55,233 nt of DNA from Parcubacteria bacterium C7867-006 (GCA_001189155.1 LFCP01000003.1:1-55233), one strand, 5' to 3'. Positions 1 to 9,679 are shown, counted from the first letter of the stretch. Translations and numbers: made by a program. The notes: generated by a model from the sequence alone, not told the origin.

Positions 1-164
1 GTATTTTTTGCATAAATAGTAATACCACGCTCCTGTTCTAGGGCATTTGAGTCCATACTTATTCCTTCTTCAGTTACCATACCAGTCTGACGCATCAGAG
101 CGTCTGTCAGGGTAGTTTTTCCGTGGTCCACGTGAGCAATAATTGCTATGTTTCTTATCTGCAT
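1..164 (-). CDS. typA: GTP-binding protein TypA/BipA, N-terminal fragment (runs off window)
   Basis: Reverse translation [56 protein letters not shown]-loop AHVDHGKTT plus MDSN.LE.ERGITI.AKNT typical of TypA. Confidence 0.9.
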   Translation of the reverse strand, partial: MQIRNIAIIAHVDHGKTTLTDALMRQTGMVTEEGISMDSNALEQERGITIYAKN

Positions 165-283
165 ATAATTTGATTTAAAAATCCGCTAAAGCGGTAAATT
201 TGAGCCCTAATTAAAGCAAATTTTTGGCCTTGAGTCAAACTTTTCCCTTGCTTAACTATTTAAAAATTGAGACAATTTATGGA

Positions 284-898
284 ATGTTTATTTCACCAAC
301 AGAGGTTTTAGCAATATTAGAACACTATAAGTATTTTCTGATTTTCCCAATTGCGATAATAGAAGGTCCGATTATTATTATCATTACAGGTTTTTTGGTC
401 TATTTAGGGTATCTTAACGGTTTTGTCGCTTATTCGGTTTTAGTTGTTGCCGATATTATAGGTGATTCGATGTATTATGGTATTGGTAAGTTATGGAAGA
501 AATCTGCTTTGGTAAAAAAATGGGCAAAAATTATTGGTTATGATGAAAATAGCGAGGCTTTCCTAGAGGATCATTTTCGTAAACATAAAGGCAAAACTTT
601 TCTTTTGGCAAAAATATCTCACGGTATTGGTGGGGCCGTTCAGGTCTCTTCGGGAATTGCTGGAGTAAATTATTTTGAATTTCTTACTTATAGTGTTCTA
701 GGGACAATACCTAAGGCCGCCCTCCTATTTTTTGTTGGTTATTATGCTGGTAGTTCTTACGTTAGGATTGATAGTTATTTTGATTTTATTGCGAAAATCA
801 CTCTTACTCTGTCTTTTTTGTTGGTTATTTATTTTATTTTATCTAAATATGCTAAACGTTATTTAACATCAAAAAATGATAATGAAATTATTAATTAG
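284..898 (+). CDS. DedA-family (SNARE-associated/VTT) membrane protein
   Basis: Multi-TM ORF with DedA-like IEGP...GY..G...G..IGDS.YY.IG; internal Met MFISPTEV preferred as start. Confidence 0.7.
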   Translation: MFISPTEVLAILEHYKYFLIFPIAIIEGPIIIIITGFLVYLGYLNGFVAYSVLVVADIIGDSMYYGIGKLWKKSALVKKWAKIIGYDENSEAFLEDHFRKHKGKTFLLAKISHGIGGAVQVSSGIAGVNYFEFLTYSVLGTIPKAALLFFVGYYAGSSYVRIDSYFDFIAKITLTLSFLLVIYFILSKYAKRYLTSKNDNEIIN

Positions 899-925
899 AA
901 ATTAATTTTGTGTTACAATAACTCT

Positions 926-1174
926 ATGGAATCTCCAATATCTATTTTACCACCACTGCCAACTCTACATTTGTCCCTTTCTATAACTTCAAATATTCTA
1001 TTCGGTGTTTTGTTGGTTTTTGGTGTTATTTATATAATAGTTTCTGGAGTTTTGTTCTATCACTGGACAGCATATGGGATGGGTAGCAAAGGGGTATATG
1101 TCGGTGAGGTTTTGTTTTCATCTGTTTCAGTTCTACTGTTTATTACAGCAGTTTTATCTATTAGTTATTTTTAA
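926..1174 (+). CDS. small two-TM membrane protein, unknown
   Basis: ORF MESPISILPPL...; TACAAT box 6 nt before ATG. Confidence 0.55.
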   Translation: MESPISILPPLPTLHLSLSITSNILFGVLLVFGVIYIIVSGVLFYHWTAYGMGSKGVYVGEVLFSSVSVLLFITAVLSISYF

Positions 1175-1177
1175 ATT

Positions 1178-1729
1178 ATGGCAAGAGATGTTTTACATTT
1201 AGAGGCTGACGAGCACATTATATTGGAAGTTAGAAAACATTGGATTGTTTTTGTTGGTTATGCAATAAGCCTTTTATTTTCTAGTCTTATGCCATTTTTA
1301 ATTTTTGTGGTTGTTAGAGTGTTTTATCCAAGTATTTTAGATATAGGAATGAAAGGTAACGTAAATGCTTTATTTCTATTTGTTTATTGTTTATGGTTAC
1401 TGTTTTTATGGATATCTTTTTTTATAAATTGGACAAAGTATTATTTGGATGTTTGGTATGTAACAGAAAAAAGAATTATTGCTGTTGATCAAAGAAAAAT
1501 ATTTGATAGAGGCATATCAAATCTACGTTTTGATAAAATTCAAGACGTCACTTTGGATGTAAGAGGTTTTATTCCAACTCTACTTAACTATGGAAATGTA
1601 AAAGTTCAAACTGCTGGGGAGGACAACTATGAGTTTTCTATGAGTACCGTAAAAGATCCTGAAAATGTCAGAAAGGTTATATTTAATCAACATAACGAAA
1701 TAGGGGATAAAAGTAGGAGTATTTTTTAG
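1178..1729 (+). CDS. PH domain-containing (bPH2/YdbT-like) membrane protein
   Basis: Two TMs, then WYVTEKRIIAVDQRKIFDRGISNLRFDKIQDVTLDVRGFIPTLLNYGNVKVQTAG. Confidence 0.75.
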   Translation: MARDVLHLEADEHIILEVRKHWIVFVGYAISLLFSSLMPFLIFVVVRVFYPSILDIGMKGNVNALFLFVYCLWLLFLWISFFINWTKYYLDVWYVTEKRIIAVDQRKIFDRGISNLRFDKIQDVTLDVRGFIPTLLNYGNVKVQTAGEDNYEFSMSTVKDPENVRKVIFNQHNEIGDKSRSIF

Positions 1730-1815
1730 GTAGTAATACACAGGGTACTAGTGATTATTTTTTTAGGTATTGTATAATATATACTGTAAGTCTTATTAAT
1801 AAGTAAACTTAAAAT

Positions 1816-2034
1816 ATGAAATCTTTACACAAGATTGCTTTTGTTCTTCTAGTGATCGGTGGTTTAAACTGGTTACTAGTAGCATTTGGTTATAACCTAG
1901 TTGATTCTTTACTTGGAACAGGTTCTACACTATCAATGCTCGTTTACATTATTGTTGGTCTTTCTGCTGTGTATGAAGCTGTTACACACAAGAAGAACTG
2001 CAAGAACTGTAATCCAGGTGGAGGACAGATGTAA
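1816..2034 (+). CDS. DUF378 domain-containing small membrane protein
   Basis: KIAFVLLVIGGLNWLLVAFGYNLVDSLLG...VYIIVGLSAVYE. Confidence 0.8.
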   Translation: MKSLHKIAFVLLVIGGLNWLLVAFGYNLVDSLLGTGSTLSMLVYIIVGLSAVYEAVTHKKNCKNCNPGGGQM

Positions 2035-2052
2035 TTTGTTTGTTAATAAAAG

Positions 2053-2085
2053 CAAAAGCTCCGAAAGGGGCTTTTGTTTTTATTT
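2053..2085 (+). terminator. Rho-independent terminator
   Basis: caaaagctccgaaaggggcttttg followed by T-rich tract. Confidence 0.8.
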
Positions 2086-2116
2086 TAATAATTATAATCA
2101 ATAATATATAAATACA

Positions 2117-2500
2117 ATGGATATAAATAAAAAAATAGTTATGGAGTATGAAGAATTAGCTTTTAATAAAAAAGATGTAAAAGCAGCTGTTGAGTACTTG
2201 CATGATAATTTTAAACAACACAATCCTCAAGTTCCAGATGGTAAAGAGGGTTTCATAAATGGTATCGGTGGTTATCTTTTGGCTAATAATCCAAATCTTA
2301 AAAAAGAAATCAAAAGAATAGTAGTAGATGGTGATATGGTCGCAGCTCATTCTTTTGCTAAGTTTAATGGTGAAAATGAATCTGAAAGAGGTGTCGCAAT
2401 AGCCGATTTTTATGTCATCAAAGACGGTAAGATAGCTGAGCATTGGGATGTTATACAAGAAATTCCTGCTGAGACAGCAAATAGTAATACAATGTTTTAA
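2117..2500 (+). CDS. SnoaL-like / NTF2-fold protein
   Basis: AAVEYLHDNFKQHNPQVPDGKEGF...IADFYVIKDGKIAEHWDVIQEIP. Confidence 0.75.
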   Translation: MDINKKIVMEYEELAFNKKDVKAAVEYLHDNFKQHNPQVPDGKEGFINGIGGYLLANNPNLKKEIKRIVVDGDMVAAHSFAKFNGENESERGVAIADFYVIKDGKIAEHWDVIQEIPAETANSNTMF

Positions 2501-2505
2501 ATTGT

Positions 2506-3069
2506 ATGGATAATAGAGATATTTTAAATGAACCAGTAACCGTTGTTGTAAAAAGAGTAGTTAAGTCTGGTAAAGAAGGAGATTTTGAAAACTGGCTAAA
2601 AGGTGCAACAGAAGATTTAAAAAAATTCCAAGGTTATAGAGATATAACACTAATACGTCCTCAATCTGGATCATCTAAATCAGAGTACGTTTTGGTTATA
2701 AGATTTGATAATTATAAAAATCTTGATAATTGGGAAAATTCTCCTATAAGAAATGAGTGGATGAATAAAGCAAAAGGTTTTACAGAAAATTTAGAGAATC
2801 AACGTATAACGGGTTTGGAATACTGGTTCTCTTTACCAGAAATACCAAAAGCAAATGTTCCACCAAGATACAAAATGGCAATAGTAACAATCATAGCTAT
2901 TTATCCGTTATCAACTCTTATTGGAATCTATCTTGTCCCTAAATTAGTTTGGATAGAGCCTTACTCAAGAGGTTTACTGGTTACTATTTTGTTAGTTGGT
3001 CTGATGACATATGTAGTTATGCCTTATACGACAAAACTTTTTAGAGGATGGCTGTTTAAAGGAAGATAA
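2506..3069 (+). CDS. antibiotic biosynthesis monooxygenase (ABM)-domain protein with C-terminal TMs
   Basis: VTVVVKRVVKSGKEGDFENWLKGATEDLKKFQGYRDITLIRP and C-terminal TM pair. Confidence 0.7.
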   Translation: MDNRDILNEPVTVVVKRVVKSGKEGDFENWLKGATEDLKKFQGYRDITLIRPQSGSSKSEYVLVIRFDNYKNLDNWENSPIRNEWMNKAKGFTENLENQRITGLEYWFSLPEIPKANVPPRYKMAIVTIIAIYPLSTLIGIYLVPKLVWIEPYSRGLLVTILLVGLMTYVVMPYTTKLFRGWLFKGR

Positions 3070-3963
3070 TTAGTCAAAAATATTGGCTAGATATTGGTCT
3101 ATGTCTCTTTGAGAAACATCATAGAAATTAAGGTTTTGATCGTGAAGTCTTGTTGCAAGGGTTACTCCAACAAATCTCCAGTGCCATGGTTCATAGATAT
3201 AGTAGGTATTGTTTTTAGGGTAAGAAAGAATAAAACCGTATTTATATGCATTTGCTGTCAGCCACTTATACGCGTCAGTTTTTTCAAATCCGGTTAGGAC
3301 ACTTCCTATTTTTGGTGTAGTAAAATCTATTGTTGTTCCTAGTTGGTGTTCAGAGTATCCTTGATCTGCTGAAAACTTGTTTGCTCCATATCCATATGTA
3401 ACTTTGTATGCTGATTTCAATCCTGCTTGTGTTGAGAAAGATCTATATGCAGAGAGGATTTGTATATCAACTCCTTGAGCCTTTGCATCATCTAGCATAA
3501 GTTTTAGTTTTGGATATATGTCACTGAGGATTTCAAGAGGTTTATTTTTTATATTTAGATATCGGTCTTCAATAGCAGAAAGTCTTGGAGGTACATAATT
3601 TTCATTTAAAAAATAGACTTTTGAGTATTTTTTAAGTAGTTCCACATCAGTTTGGCTCAGTTTCTGGAGCTGCCCAACTGTACTCGTAATATCTTGGATT
3701 TGGCTTTGTATATATGAGTTGTTTTGCCGTTCAGCTCCAAGTATTGTTAATATCGCATCTTTTTCTCCTCTGACTTTAAAGAGGTTGTTTTGAGTAATAC
3801 TAAGAGCTTGTTTATATGTAGCAACCTGATTTTCTAGAGATATATTCAAGTCTCTCATTTTATAGAATATATATCCGTCATAGATAAATGAAGTTAAAAT
3901 TAAGGCAATACATGCACTCAGGATTACCTTATCTGGCATCAGTTTTTTAATCTTCTCTTTCAT
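3070..3963 (-). CDS. D-alanyl-D-alanine carboxypeptidase, VanY/M15B-like
   Basis: LSAYRSFSTQ, SADQGYSEHQLGTTIDFT, EPWHWRFVG; start set at MKEKIKK, with TATAAT 7 nt upstream. Confidence 0.85.
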   Translation of the reverse strand: MKEKIKKLMPDKVILSACIALILTSFIYDGYIFYKMRDLNISLENQVATYKQALSITQNNLFKVRGEKDAILTILGAERQNNSYIQSQIQDITSTVGQLQKLSQTDVELLKKYSKVYFLNENYVPPRLSAIEDRYLNIKNKPLEILSDIYPKLKLMLDDAKAQGVDIQILSAYRSFSTQAGLKSAYKVTYGYGANKFSADQGYSEHQLGTTIDFTTPKIGSVLTGFEKTDAYKWLTANAYKYGFILSYPKNNTYYIYEPWHWRFVGVTLATRLHDQNLNFYDVSQRDIDQYLANIFD

Positions 3964-3995
3964 TCTGGCGATTATAACATAGTTTTTGGCCAGTA

Positions 3996-4316
3996 TTATA
4001 TGAGGAATTTTTCTACATATATCTCTTTGTGGTGAGCTGTGTAAATTACTTTTCCATTTTGTATTTGGATTATTTGTGGAGTTTCGTGTTTTATTTGGAA
4101 CCACTCCTCAATTTTTTTAGAAAGTACAGGCTCTGTTTGAACTGTTACCATATATATAACTGGGTTTATTTTTCTTTCTCTGATTTTGTTTTCTATGTCA
4201 TCAGCAAGTTTGCTGCTAGTATTGCAATCATCCGAGTATTTGAAAATAGTCACAGTGTTATTTTCTGATTTCTCCAGTATTTCTGATAGATGGGTAGTTT
4301 TTTTGAATAGTGACAT
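3996..4316 (-). CDS. YtxJ-like (monothiol bacilliredoxin) thioredoxin-fold protein
   Basis: FKYSDDCNTSSKLADDIENKI...TEPVLSKKIEEWFQIKHETPQIIQIQNGKVIYTAHH; TATAAT 6 nt before ATG. Confidence 0.7.
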   Translation of the reverse strand: MSLFKKTTHLSEILEKSENNTVTIFKYSDDCNTSSKLADDIENKIRERKINPVIYMVTVQTEPVLSKKIEEWFQIKHETPQIIQIQNGKVIYTAHHKEIYVEKFLI

Positions 4317-4374
4317 TTGCTAATTATATCAAACGGGGTTTAAAGTAGAGAATTAAAAAGATATACTTATAAAA

Positions 4375-4944
4375 ATGAAAATGGATAAGACTAAAATAAA
4401 ATATGCGGTATATGCTATCTGGTTTTTAATGATCGGGGTTTCTTTGTATTATTACTTTTTTGCCGGTAGTGTTATACGAACAGAATTTTCCCGTATATTT
4501 GGTTCCTCACTTGTTTTAGGTTATTTCGTTTATTTGTTGGCGGGGTGTTTGAGAGGATTTACTTTGATTCCAATAACATATCTTATTGTGGTTGGTATTT
4601 TATTTTTACCACCATTACCTTTGTATTTTCTGACAATGATTGGAGTTTTTGTTTCGTCGCTAAGTATATATTATTTCTCAGAGTATCTTAATTTTGATGA
4701 ATATTTTGAAAAAAAACATCCAAAGCAAATTCAGAGTATTAAAAATTTCCTAGTCAAAAATGAACTACCTATTGTTGTGGGTTGGAGTTTTGCGCCGTTT
4801 TTACCTACAGATCTTATTTGTTATGTTTGTGGAGCTATGGAGATAAATGTAAAGAAATTTATTTTTGGAGTTATTGTTGGAGAGGGGATTTCTTGTGCTA
4901 TCTATATTTTTTTAGGTAAAGAAATTATTGGATTTTTGTTTTAA
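4375..4944 (+). CDS. VTT/TVP38-TMEM64 family membrane protein
   Basis: GCLRGFTLIPITYLIVVGILFLPPLPLYFLTMIGVFVSSLSIYYFSEYL... Confidence 0.6.
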   Translation: MKMDKTKIKYAVYAIWFLMIGVSLYYYFFAGSVIRTEFSRIFGSSLVLGYFVYLLAGCLRGFTLIPITYLIVVGILFLPPLPLYFLTMIGVFVSSLSIYYFSEYLNFDEYFEKKHPKQIQSIKNFLVKNELPIVVGWSFAPFLPTDLICYVCGAMEINVKKFIFGVIVGEGISCAIYIFLGKEIIGFLF

Positions 4945-5786
4945 TCTCTATTTTCTAATTTAGGATAAGATATTCTGATTAGAGTTTCATTTAATAGTGG
5001 GGTATCATTGTCTTCTGATTCATCCTCGTGTTCTATTTTTGTTTTAGTTTCTGTTTCTTGTTGTGTAGATGTTGCTTCAATCATCATTGTGGCACTGAAA
5101 GTTGAAACATTGTTATTTATTTGTGTTTCTTCTGAAGGGGTAGTTTTTGCTCTAAGGGAGTTGTTTTCAACATTTTTTACTTTCGGTTGTTCTTGTTTCC
5201 TGTTTTTCAGTATTTCATCTACAACATCTTTGTGTTTTTGTAGTGAGTTTTCTAATTTTATTTTAACTTCTTTTGCTGACTTTTTATCTCCACTTGTATC
5301 AAGAGTTTTAACCCTCTGCATTGTTGATTGTAAGTCCTGACTAAACTGGTTTTCTATTTGTGCCCTAATTGTTTGGTCGAGTTTATTTTGGGTAGAGAGC
5401 ATTTCGGCTTCAGAAAGTCGTTCATCTATATGAGTTGCTTCTATATTTGCTTTAGCTTCTGGTGTAAGAGCTGTAAATGTTTCCAGTCTCTCATTCAGGT
5501 TTATTTTAATAGGGTATAGAACATCTCCCGGTAGAGAATATTTTGCTACAGCAGAAGTTCCCCCTGTTGCCGAAATAAGCAGTACTATTACAAATGCGCT
5601 AGCTAGGATTTTGTGATGCAAAAACATATCGTTTGAAAAAGGAGAAAGAATTTTGTCGCCAGCTTTTTTATACCAAGGCTCTCTGATTGGATTATCCATC
5701 ACAAAAGATTGAAGTGCTTTAAAACCAGCTTGCTTTTCGGCATCTGTCATTCTTTCGCTATTTATTTTTTTGAATAATTCATTCAT
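4941..5786 (-). CDS. DUF5667-type membrane protein (putative anti-sigma-like partner)
   Basis: N-terminal cytoplasmic segment, one TM, YSLPGDVLYPIKINLNERLETFTALTPEAKANIEATHIDERLSEAEML; follows the sigma factor gene. Confidence 0.65.
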   Translation of the reverse strand: MNELFKKINSERMTDAEKQAGFKALQSFVMDNPIREPWYKKAGDKILSPFSNDMFLHHKILASAFVIVLLISATGGTSAVAKYSLPGDVLYPIKINLNERLETFTALTPEAKANIEATHIDERLSEAEMLSTQNKLDQTIRAQIENQFSQDLQSTMQRVKTLDTSGDKKSAKEVKIKLENSLQKHKDVVDEILKNRKQEQPKVKNVENNSLRAKTTPSEETQINNNVSTFSATMMIEATSTQQETETKTKIEHEDESEDNDTPLLNETLIRISYPKLENRD

Positions 5787-5790
5787 ATAA

Positions 5791-6333
5791 TTAATTTTCG
5801 TATTTTTTAATCTCTGATGAAACTAAATCTTTTAATTTTTTAATTGCTCTATTTAGTCTTACAGAAACCACATTCTGACTAACATCTAAACTATCTGCCA
5901 TTTCTGATATAGAAAGATCTTCATTATATTTCATAAATAAAATATCTGAGTACATTTCAGGTAAGGTTTGGACAAGCCCCATAATTTTCTCTCCATCTAG
6001 TTTGTTAACTATTGATTCTAACTCATCTACATTGCTAGTTGGTTCAAAACCATCCTCACTCATTGTCTCGAGGGAATCGGTATTGTAGTCTTTTTTGCCT
6101 CTTTTTCTGTATTCGTCAATAACTAGATTTCCTGCAACTTTATATAGAAAAGCTCTTATATTTTCTAACTCACCGTTTTTGGATATGTGAATCCAAGTTT
6201 TCATAAATGTTTCCTGAGTTAAATCAAGGGCTCTTTCTCTGTTGTCAATCTTGAAAATTATGAAACGGAAAATACTGTCAGAATGGCTCTGATATGCTTC
6301 CAGGAACATTTTTTCAAGTACTTTATTTGGCAT
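5791..6333 (-). CDS. ECF-type RNA polymerase sigma factor
   Basis: Region 2 ERALDLTQETFMKTW and region 4 PEMYSDILFMKYNEDLSISEMADSLDVSQNVVSVRLNRAIKKL. Confidence 0.9.
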   Translation of the reverse strand: MPNKVLEKMFLEAYQSHSDSIFRFIIFKIDNRERALDLTQETFMKTWIHISKNGELENIRAFLYKVAGNLVIDEYRKRGKKDYNTDSLETMSEDGFEPTSNVDELESIVNKLDGEKIMGLVQTLPEMYSDILFMKYNEDLSISEMADSLDVSQNVVSVRLNRAIKKLKDLVSSEIKKYEN

Positions 6334-6550
6334 TTGAGACGTTAGTAGGTCTTATTTATTACAGTTTTTTTATCTCTAATTTTATAAGATGTTATGCTAG
6401 ATTTTAGCACATTTTTATATTTTTTCCATATAACTATTGAATAATGTTATAAATTGTTTTCTATTTTTGTTATCCACTGTTTTTTGGTGGTTTTGCACAT
6501 GTAATCAACAGTTTATTAAGAGTTTTGTTGTTGACACTAAAATATCATAA

Positions 6551-6735
6551 GCGGGAGAATATAGTTACGGTTTATCTAGAGAGAAACTTCCTCAATATAA
6601 AATAATCCCGGTATGGGGGAGTTATGACCCTCAATCAAGGATAAATATTACAATAGCGTGAAGTTTTCTTTCACAAAAAAGATAGACCCGCTACACCAAA
6701 GCGCTACGTCATGCACGGGCGCTTTTGGCTTTTAA
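6551..6735 (+). ncRNA. candidate structured non-coding RNA with terminator (unclassified)
   Basis: 444-bp ORF-free gap; TTGACA at 6531; AGCGGG (6550-6555)/CCCGCT (6687-6692) closing stem, GTGAA..TTCAC hairpin, terminator-like AAGCGC..GCGCTT + T-rich at about 6698-6733. Confidence 0.3.
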
Positions 6736-6741
6736 TAGGAA

Positions 6742-6780
6742 AATGACGCACGTCCCGATGGGGTCGGGAAGCGTGCGTCA
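6742..6780 (-). terminator. hairpin terminator overlapping the stop codon of the 6778-7458 gene
   Basis: tgacgcacg..cccga tgggg tcggg..cgtgcgtca; on the minus strand followed by TTTTCC. Confidence 0.65.
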
Positions 6781-7458
6781 TCGGGTTTCCGTAACAGCTA
6801 CGCCATTCACGGACAGGTAGTGATAGGTTACCGTCATACTGGACGGACCCACAAGCTTTACCTGAGCAGTGGACTCTAGGAACACGGGCAGTCTTGCTCC
6901 CTCAATCTTGCTGTAGACTCTGACGAATTTTACATCGTTGGTCCACCATGATGGGTTTTTCACTAAGCGACCTTCAATTCTTACAAGGTCACCAGTTGGT
7001 GTTACGAAGAGCGAACCATCAATCATCAATGGTTCGTTCCGTAGCGGTTTGCTGAGTAACTGAAAAAGATCGGGGAAAACCTCTTCTCCAGCTGTGATGG
7101 TGTAGTTGCTCGGAGTAAAGGCTACTTTTGACGGGTCGATTTTTTCTGTATAAGTCCTTTCATCGTTGAGGGATTTACGAATGGCCTTGTTGCGGATGAT
7201 TCCCGAGCCAGATTCGTTTATCACTCGGTAGAAGAGCCTTTTTCCATTTCCAGACAGGTTTACCTCAACTTCCATTGAGGCTGACATGTTGGTTTTCAGG
7301 TTGCGGGCTTCGATGTGGCGAATGGAGGTGTACTCCATGACAGGCGTAGTTTCTTGTGACAGAAACTTCGCGACGATCTCGTCTTCTTGTTCCTGACCTT
7401 TTGAGCCAGATACGAGGAAGACAATCAAAACAGTGACTGTGGCCAGCACTTTTCTCAT
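6778..7458 (-). CDS. exported protein of unknown function (GC-richer cassette)
   Basis: ORF with signal peptide MRKVLATVTVLIVFLVSGSKG; AGGAGG 4 nt before ATG (7463-7468); GC visibly above neighbours. Confidence 0.75.
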   Translation of the reverse strand: MRKVLATVTVLIVFLVSGSKGQEQEDEIVAKFLSQETTPVMEYTSIRHIEARNLKTNMSASMEVEVNLSGNGKRLFYRVINESGSGIIRNKAIRKSLNDERTYTEKIDPSKVAFTPSNYTITAGEEVFPDLFQLLSKPLRNEPLMIDGSLFVTPTGDLVRIEGRLVKNPSWWTNDVKFVRVYSKIEGARLPVFLESTAQVKLVGPSSMTVTYHYLSVNGVAVTETR

Positions 7459-7566
7459 TGTTCCTCCTCTGGAACGTTCTGGCTCTATTTTACTACAAAT
7501 ATGTTGATTAATGAACTCTAAGATTTATTAACATGAGAGAATTTTAAAATCTGGTATAATCGTTTT

Positions 7567-8529
7567 ATGTTAAAGTACGTCTCGGTATTTTTGGTTGGAA
7601 TTACTGTCGGCGCTTTGTCTGTGTATTTTTATAATCACAAAAATACAACAGTGCTTTCTGATATTTATCCTATACGTTCAAAATCATCAAATTATACTTT
7701 TATAAATCCACTACTCGCTTACAACACACCGGTTTCTGAAGTAGGGAGGTATCATGAACTCGAGGATAAGATAACTGGAGAAATATCAAAAATGAAATCA
7801 GATGGAAAAGTTGATGATGTTTCTGTTTATTTTAGAAATCTAAATACAGGACAATGGGTTGGTATTAATGAAGATAAAGAGTTTAATCCAGCAAGTCTCT
7901 ATAAGTTGCCAATTATGGTTGCTTATTATAAAGAAGCTGAAACTAATCCCGGAGTTTTAACTTTAAAAGTTGAATATAAACCAAGTGACGGAGTTCCCCA
8001 AGATGCAACTCCTGTTAAATATACTTTTGGCAATCTTTATACAGTTGATGAGCTAATAAACGATATGATAATAAACTCCGACAATGTGGCGTTTAATATG
8101 TTGCTTAGAGGTGTTGATAGAAATGGATTGAAAAATGTTTTTGATGATCTTGGTATTAGTTATCCTAACGATGTGGCATACATTTCTCCAAAAGATTACG
8201 CAATGTTTTTCAGGGTTCTTTATAATTCAACTTATTTAAATAGAGAAATGTCAGAAAGAGCATTAAAATTATTGAGCCAGACATCATTTAAGTCAGGACT
8301 AGCCTCTTCTTTGCCTGATACGGTATTTATTTCTCATAAATTCGGTATAAGAACTTTAAACGAAGGAAAACCCGGTCAGTTTTCAGAACTTCATGATTGT
8401 GGAATAGTTTATAAAAAAGATAATCATTATCTTATATGTATTTTTACTAAAGGTAAGCCTGATGTTTCTCCTGCATTTCTTGCTGAAGCTATAGAGGATA
8501 TATCAAAGATAATTTATGCGAATCAATAG
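7567..8529 (+). CDS. class A beta-lactamase-fold serine hydrolase
   Basis: SLYK (SxxK), SDN motif in IINSDNVAFNMLL, HKFG near C-terminus; TGGTATAAT 6 nt before ATG. Confidence 0.8.
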   Translation: MLKYVSVFLVGITVGALSVYFYNHKNTTVLSDIYPIRSKSSNYTFINPLLAYNTPVSEVGRYHELEDKITGEISKMKSDGKVDDVSVYFRNLNTGQWVGINEDKEFNPASLYKLPIMVAYYKEAETNPGVLTLKVEYKPSDGVPQDATPVKYTFGNLYTVDELINDMIINSDNVAFNMLLRGVDRNGLKNVFDDLGISYPNDVAYISPKDYAMFFRVLYNSTYLNREMSERALKLLSQTSFKSGLASSLPDTVFISHKFGIRTLNEGKPGQFSELHDCGIVYKKDNHYLICIFTKGKPDVSPAFLAEAIEDISKIIYANQ

Positions 8530-8625
8530 GTAAAAAGAATGCAAAAAACTATTTCGGGCTTTTTCGGCTCCGGACTGTAGAGGTTATTAGCTAAAGTATT
8601 TTCTTTGTGCCTAAAATCGAAGAAG

Positions 8626-9030
8626 CTAGCTATTCAAATAAGTAATCGTCAACTGAACACAAGTTGCAAACATTCCCCACAGAAGATAAGGGATGTTAGT
8701 GTAGACGACCCAACGGAGCTCAGGCGCACTGTGCCAAACTGCATAGAGTGCCCACACTAGCGTGCCGACGACTAGCAAGATGTCTATTGATGCAAAAAAA
8801 TTATTTACCAAGCGGAATTGTATGAATGGGAAAGCAAAGTTGAAAAGTAGATTTAGAGCAAAAGGTGGGGCCACAATCCATGGAATTTGCTTGGTGAATG
8901 CTTTATAAAATACTGTTCCGAAAGAAACGGCAATAATCGCATACAGAACCACCCACACCGACCCAATGAGCCAGCTCGGTGGTGCCCATGACGGTTTTGT
9001 TAATTGTGCATATTGGGTTTGTTCATTCAT
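8626..9030 (-). CDS. tspO: TspO/MBR family protein
   Basis: KPSWAPPSWLIGSVWVVLYAIIAVS...NLLFNFAFPFIQFRL...LLWGMFATCVQLTI. Confidence 0.85.
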   Translation of the reverse strand: MNEQTQYAQLTKPSWAPPSWLIGSVWVVLYAIIAVSFGTVFYKAFTKQIPWIVAPPFALNLLFNFAFPFIQFRLVNNFFASIDILLVVGTLVWALYAVWHSAPELRWVVYTNIPYLLWGMFATCVQLTITYLNS

Positions 9031-9282
9031 AAACTCATTCTATCATTTTTATTTTAAAATTTCTTTTTTGTTTACTCTGTTAAAATTATGTCATTACATA
9101 AAAGCTTCGATTTATTCTATGAATAAAGAGAAACACCTTCGAGATTTTTCCTGCTCCGCGGGTAGGGGTATCGATCCTTACAGGATCTGTACACCTTTTC
9201 TATTTTTTTGCTTTGCGTGCTCGCAAAAAATTATCAAAGGTTTTCGATCCCTAACGTAAAAGTGTCCCACACTTTTACTCCT

Positions 9283-9311
9283 GCAACGCAAAAACCCCTT
9301 TCGGGGTTTTC
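9283..9311 (-). terminator. terminator downstream of tRNA-Asn
   Basis: aaaacccctttcggggtttt. Confidence 0.6.
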
Positions 9312-9314
9312 TTG

Positions 9315-9386
9315 CTCCGCGGGTAGGGATCGAACCTACGACCAGCCGCTTAACAGGCGGCTGCTCTACCACTGAGCTACCGCGGA
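9315..9386 (-). tRNA. tRNA-Asn (anticodon GTT)
   Basis: TCCGCGG TA GCTC AGTGGTA GAGC A GCCGC CTGTTAA GCGGC TGGTC GTAGG TTCGATC CCTAC CCGCGGA G; 72 nt cloverleaf, CCA not encoded. Confidence 0.95.
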
Positions 9387-9451
9387 ATGTTGTAAAACAT
9401 TTTTTGATTACCATTTTTTATGATAACCAAAATTTGTTTTGCAAAAATGTT

Positions 9452-9575
9452 GTAGCTCAGTGGGACCACTGGTCACTAGTCAAAATCTGTTGATTTTGCT
9501 AGCGACCCCAGCTCGCGCCGTCGCGCTACGCTCTTGCGCACGGGTCCCAAACCCATGCTCACTACCGCGGAATGT
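9452..9575. repeat. palindromic element containing inverted and direct copies of the tRNA-Asn 5' portion
   Basis: gtagctcagtgg (9452-9463) inverted copy of 9369-9380; ctaccgcggaatgt (9562-9575) direct copy of 9377-9390; internal ctagtcaaaatc-tgtt-gattttgctag hairpin. Confidence 0.7.
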
Positions 9576-9679
9576 GTTTATTCCTCCATAATTTGTGGCG
9601 GAATATAAAGATAATAGCAAAAATTTGAAAGAATGCAATTAGCTTGTTGGCTAAAATATAGGGTGTATAATATATGTAT

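Noticed and set aside
6470-6478. DnaA-box-like TTATCCACT (also about 25719 TTATCCACT and 35276-35284 TTATCCACA)
   Set aside because: Single isolated matches, not clustered, no dnaA/dnaN nearby; insufficient for an origin
8540-8575. ttcgggctttttcggctccgg as a terminator for tspO or the serine hydrolase
   Set aside because: No convincing stem could be drawn on either strand
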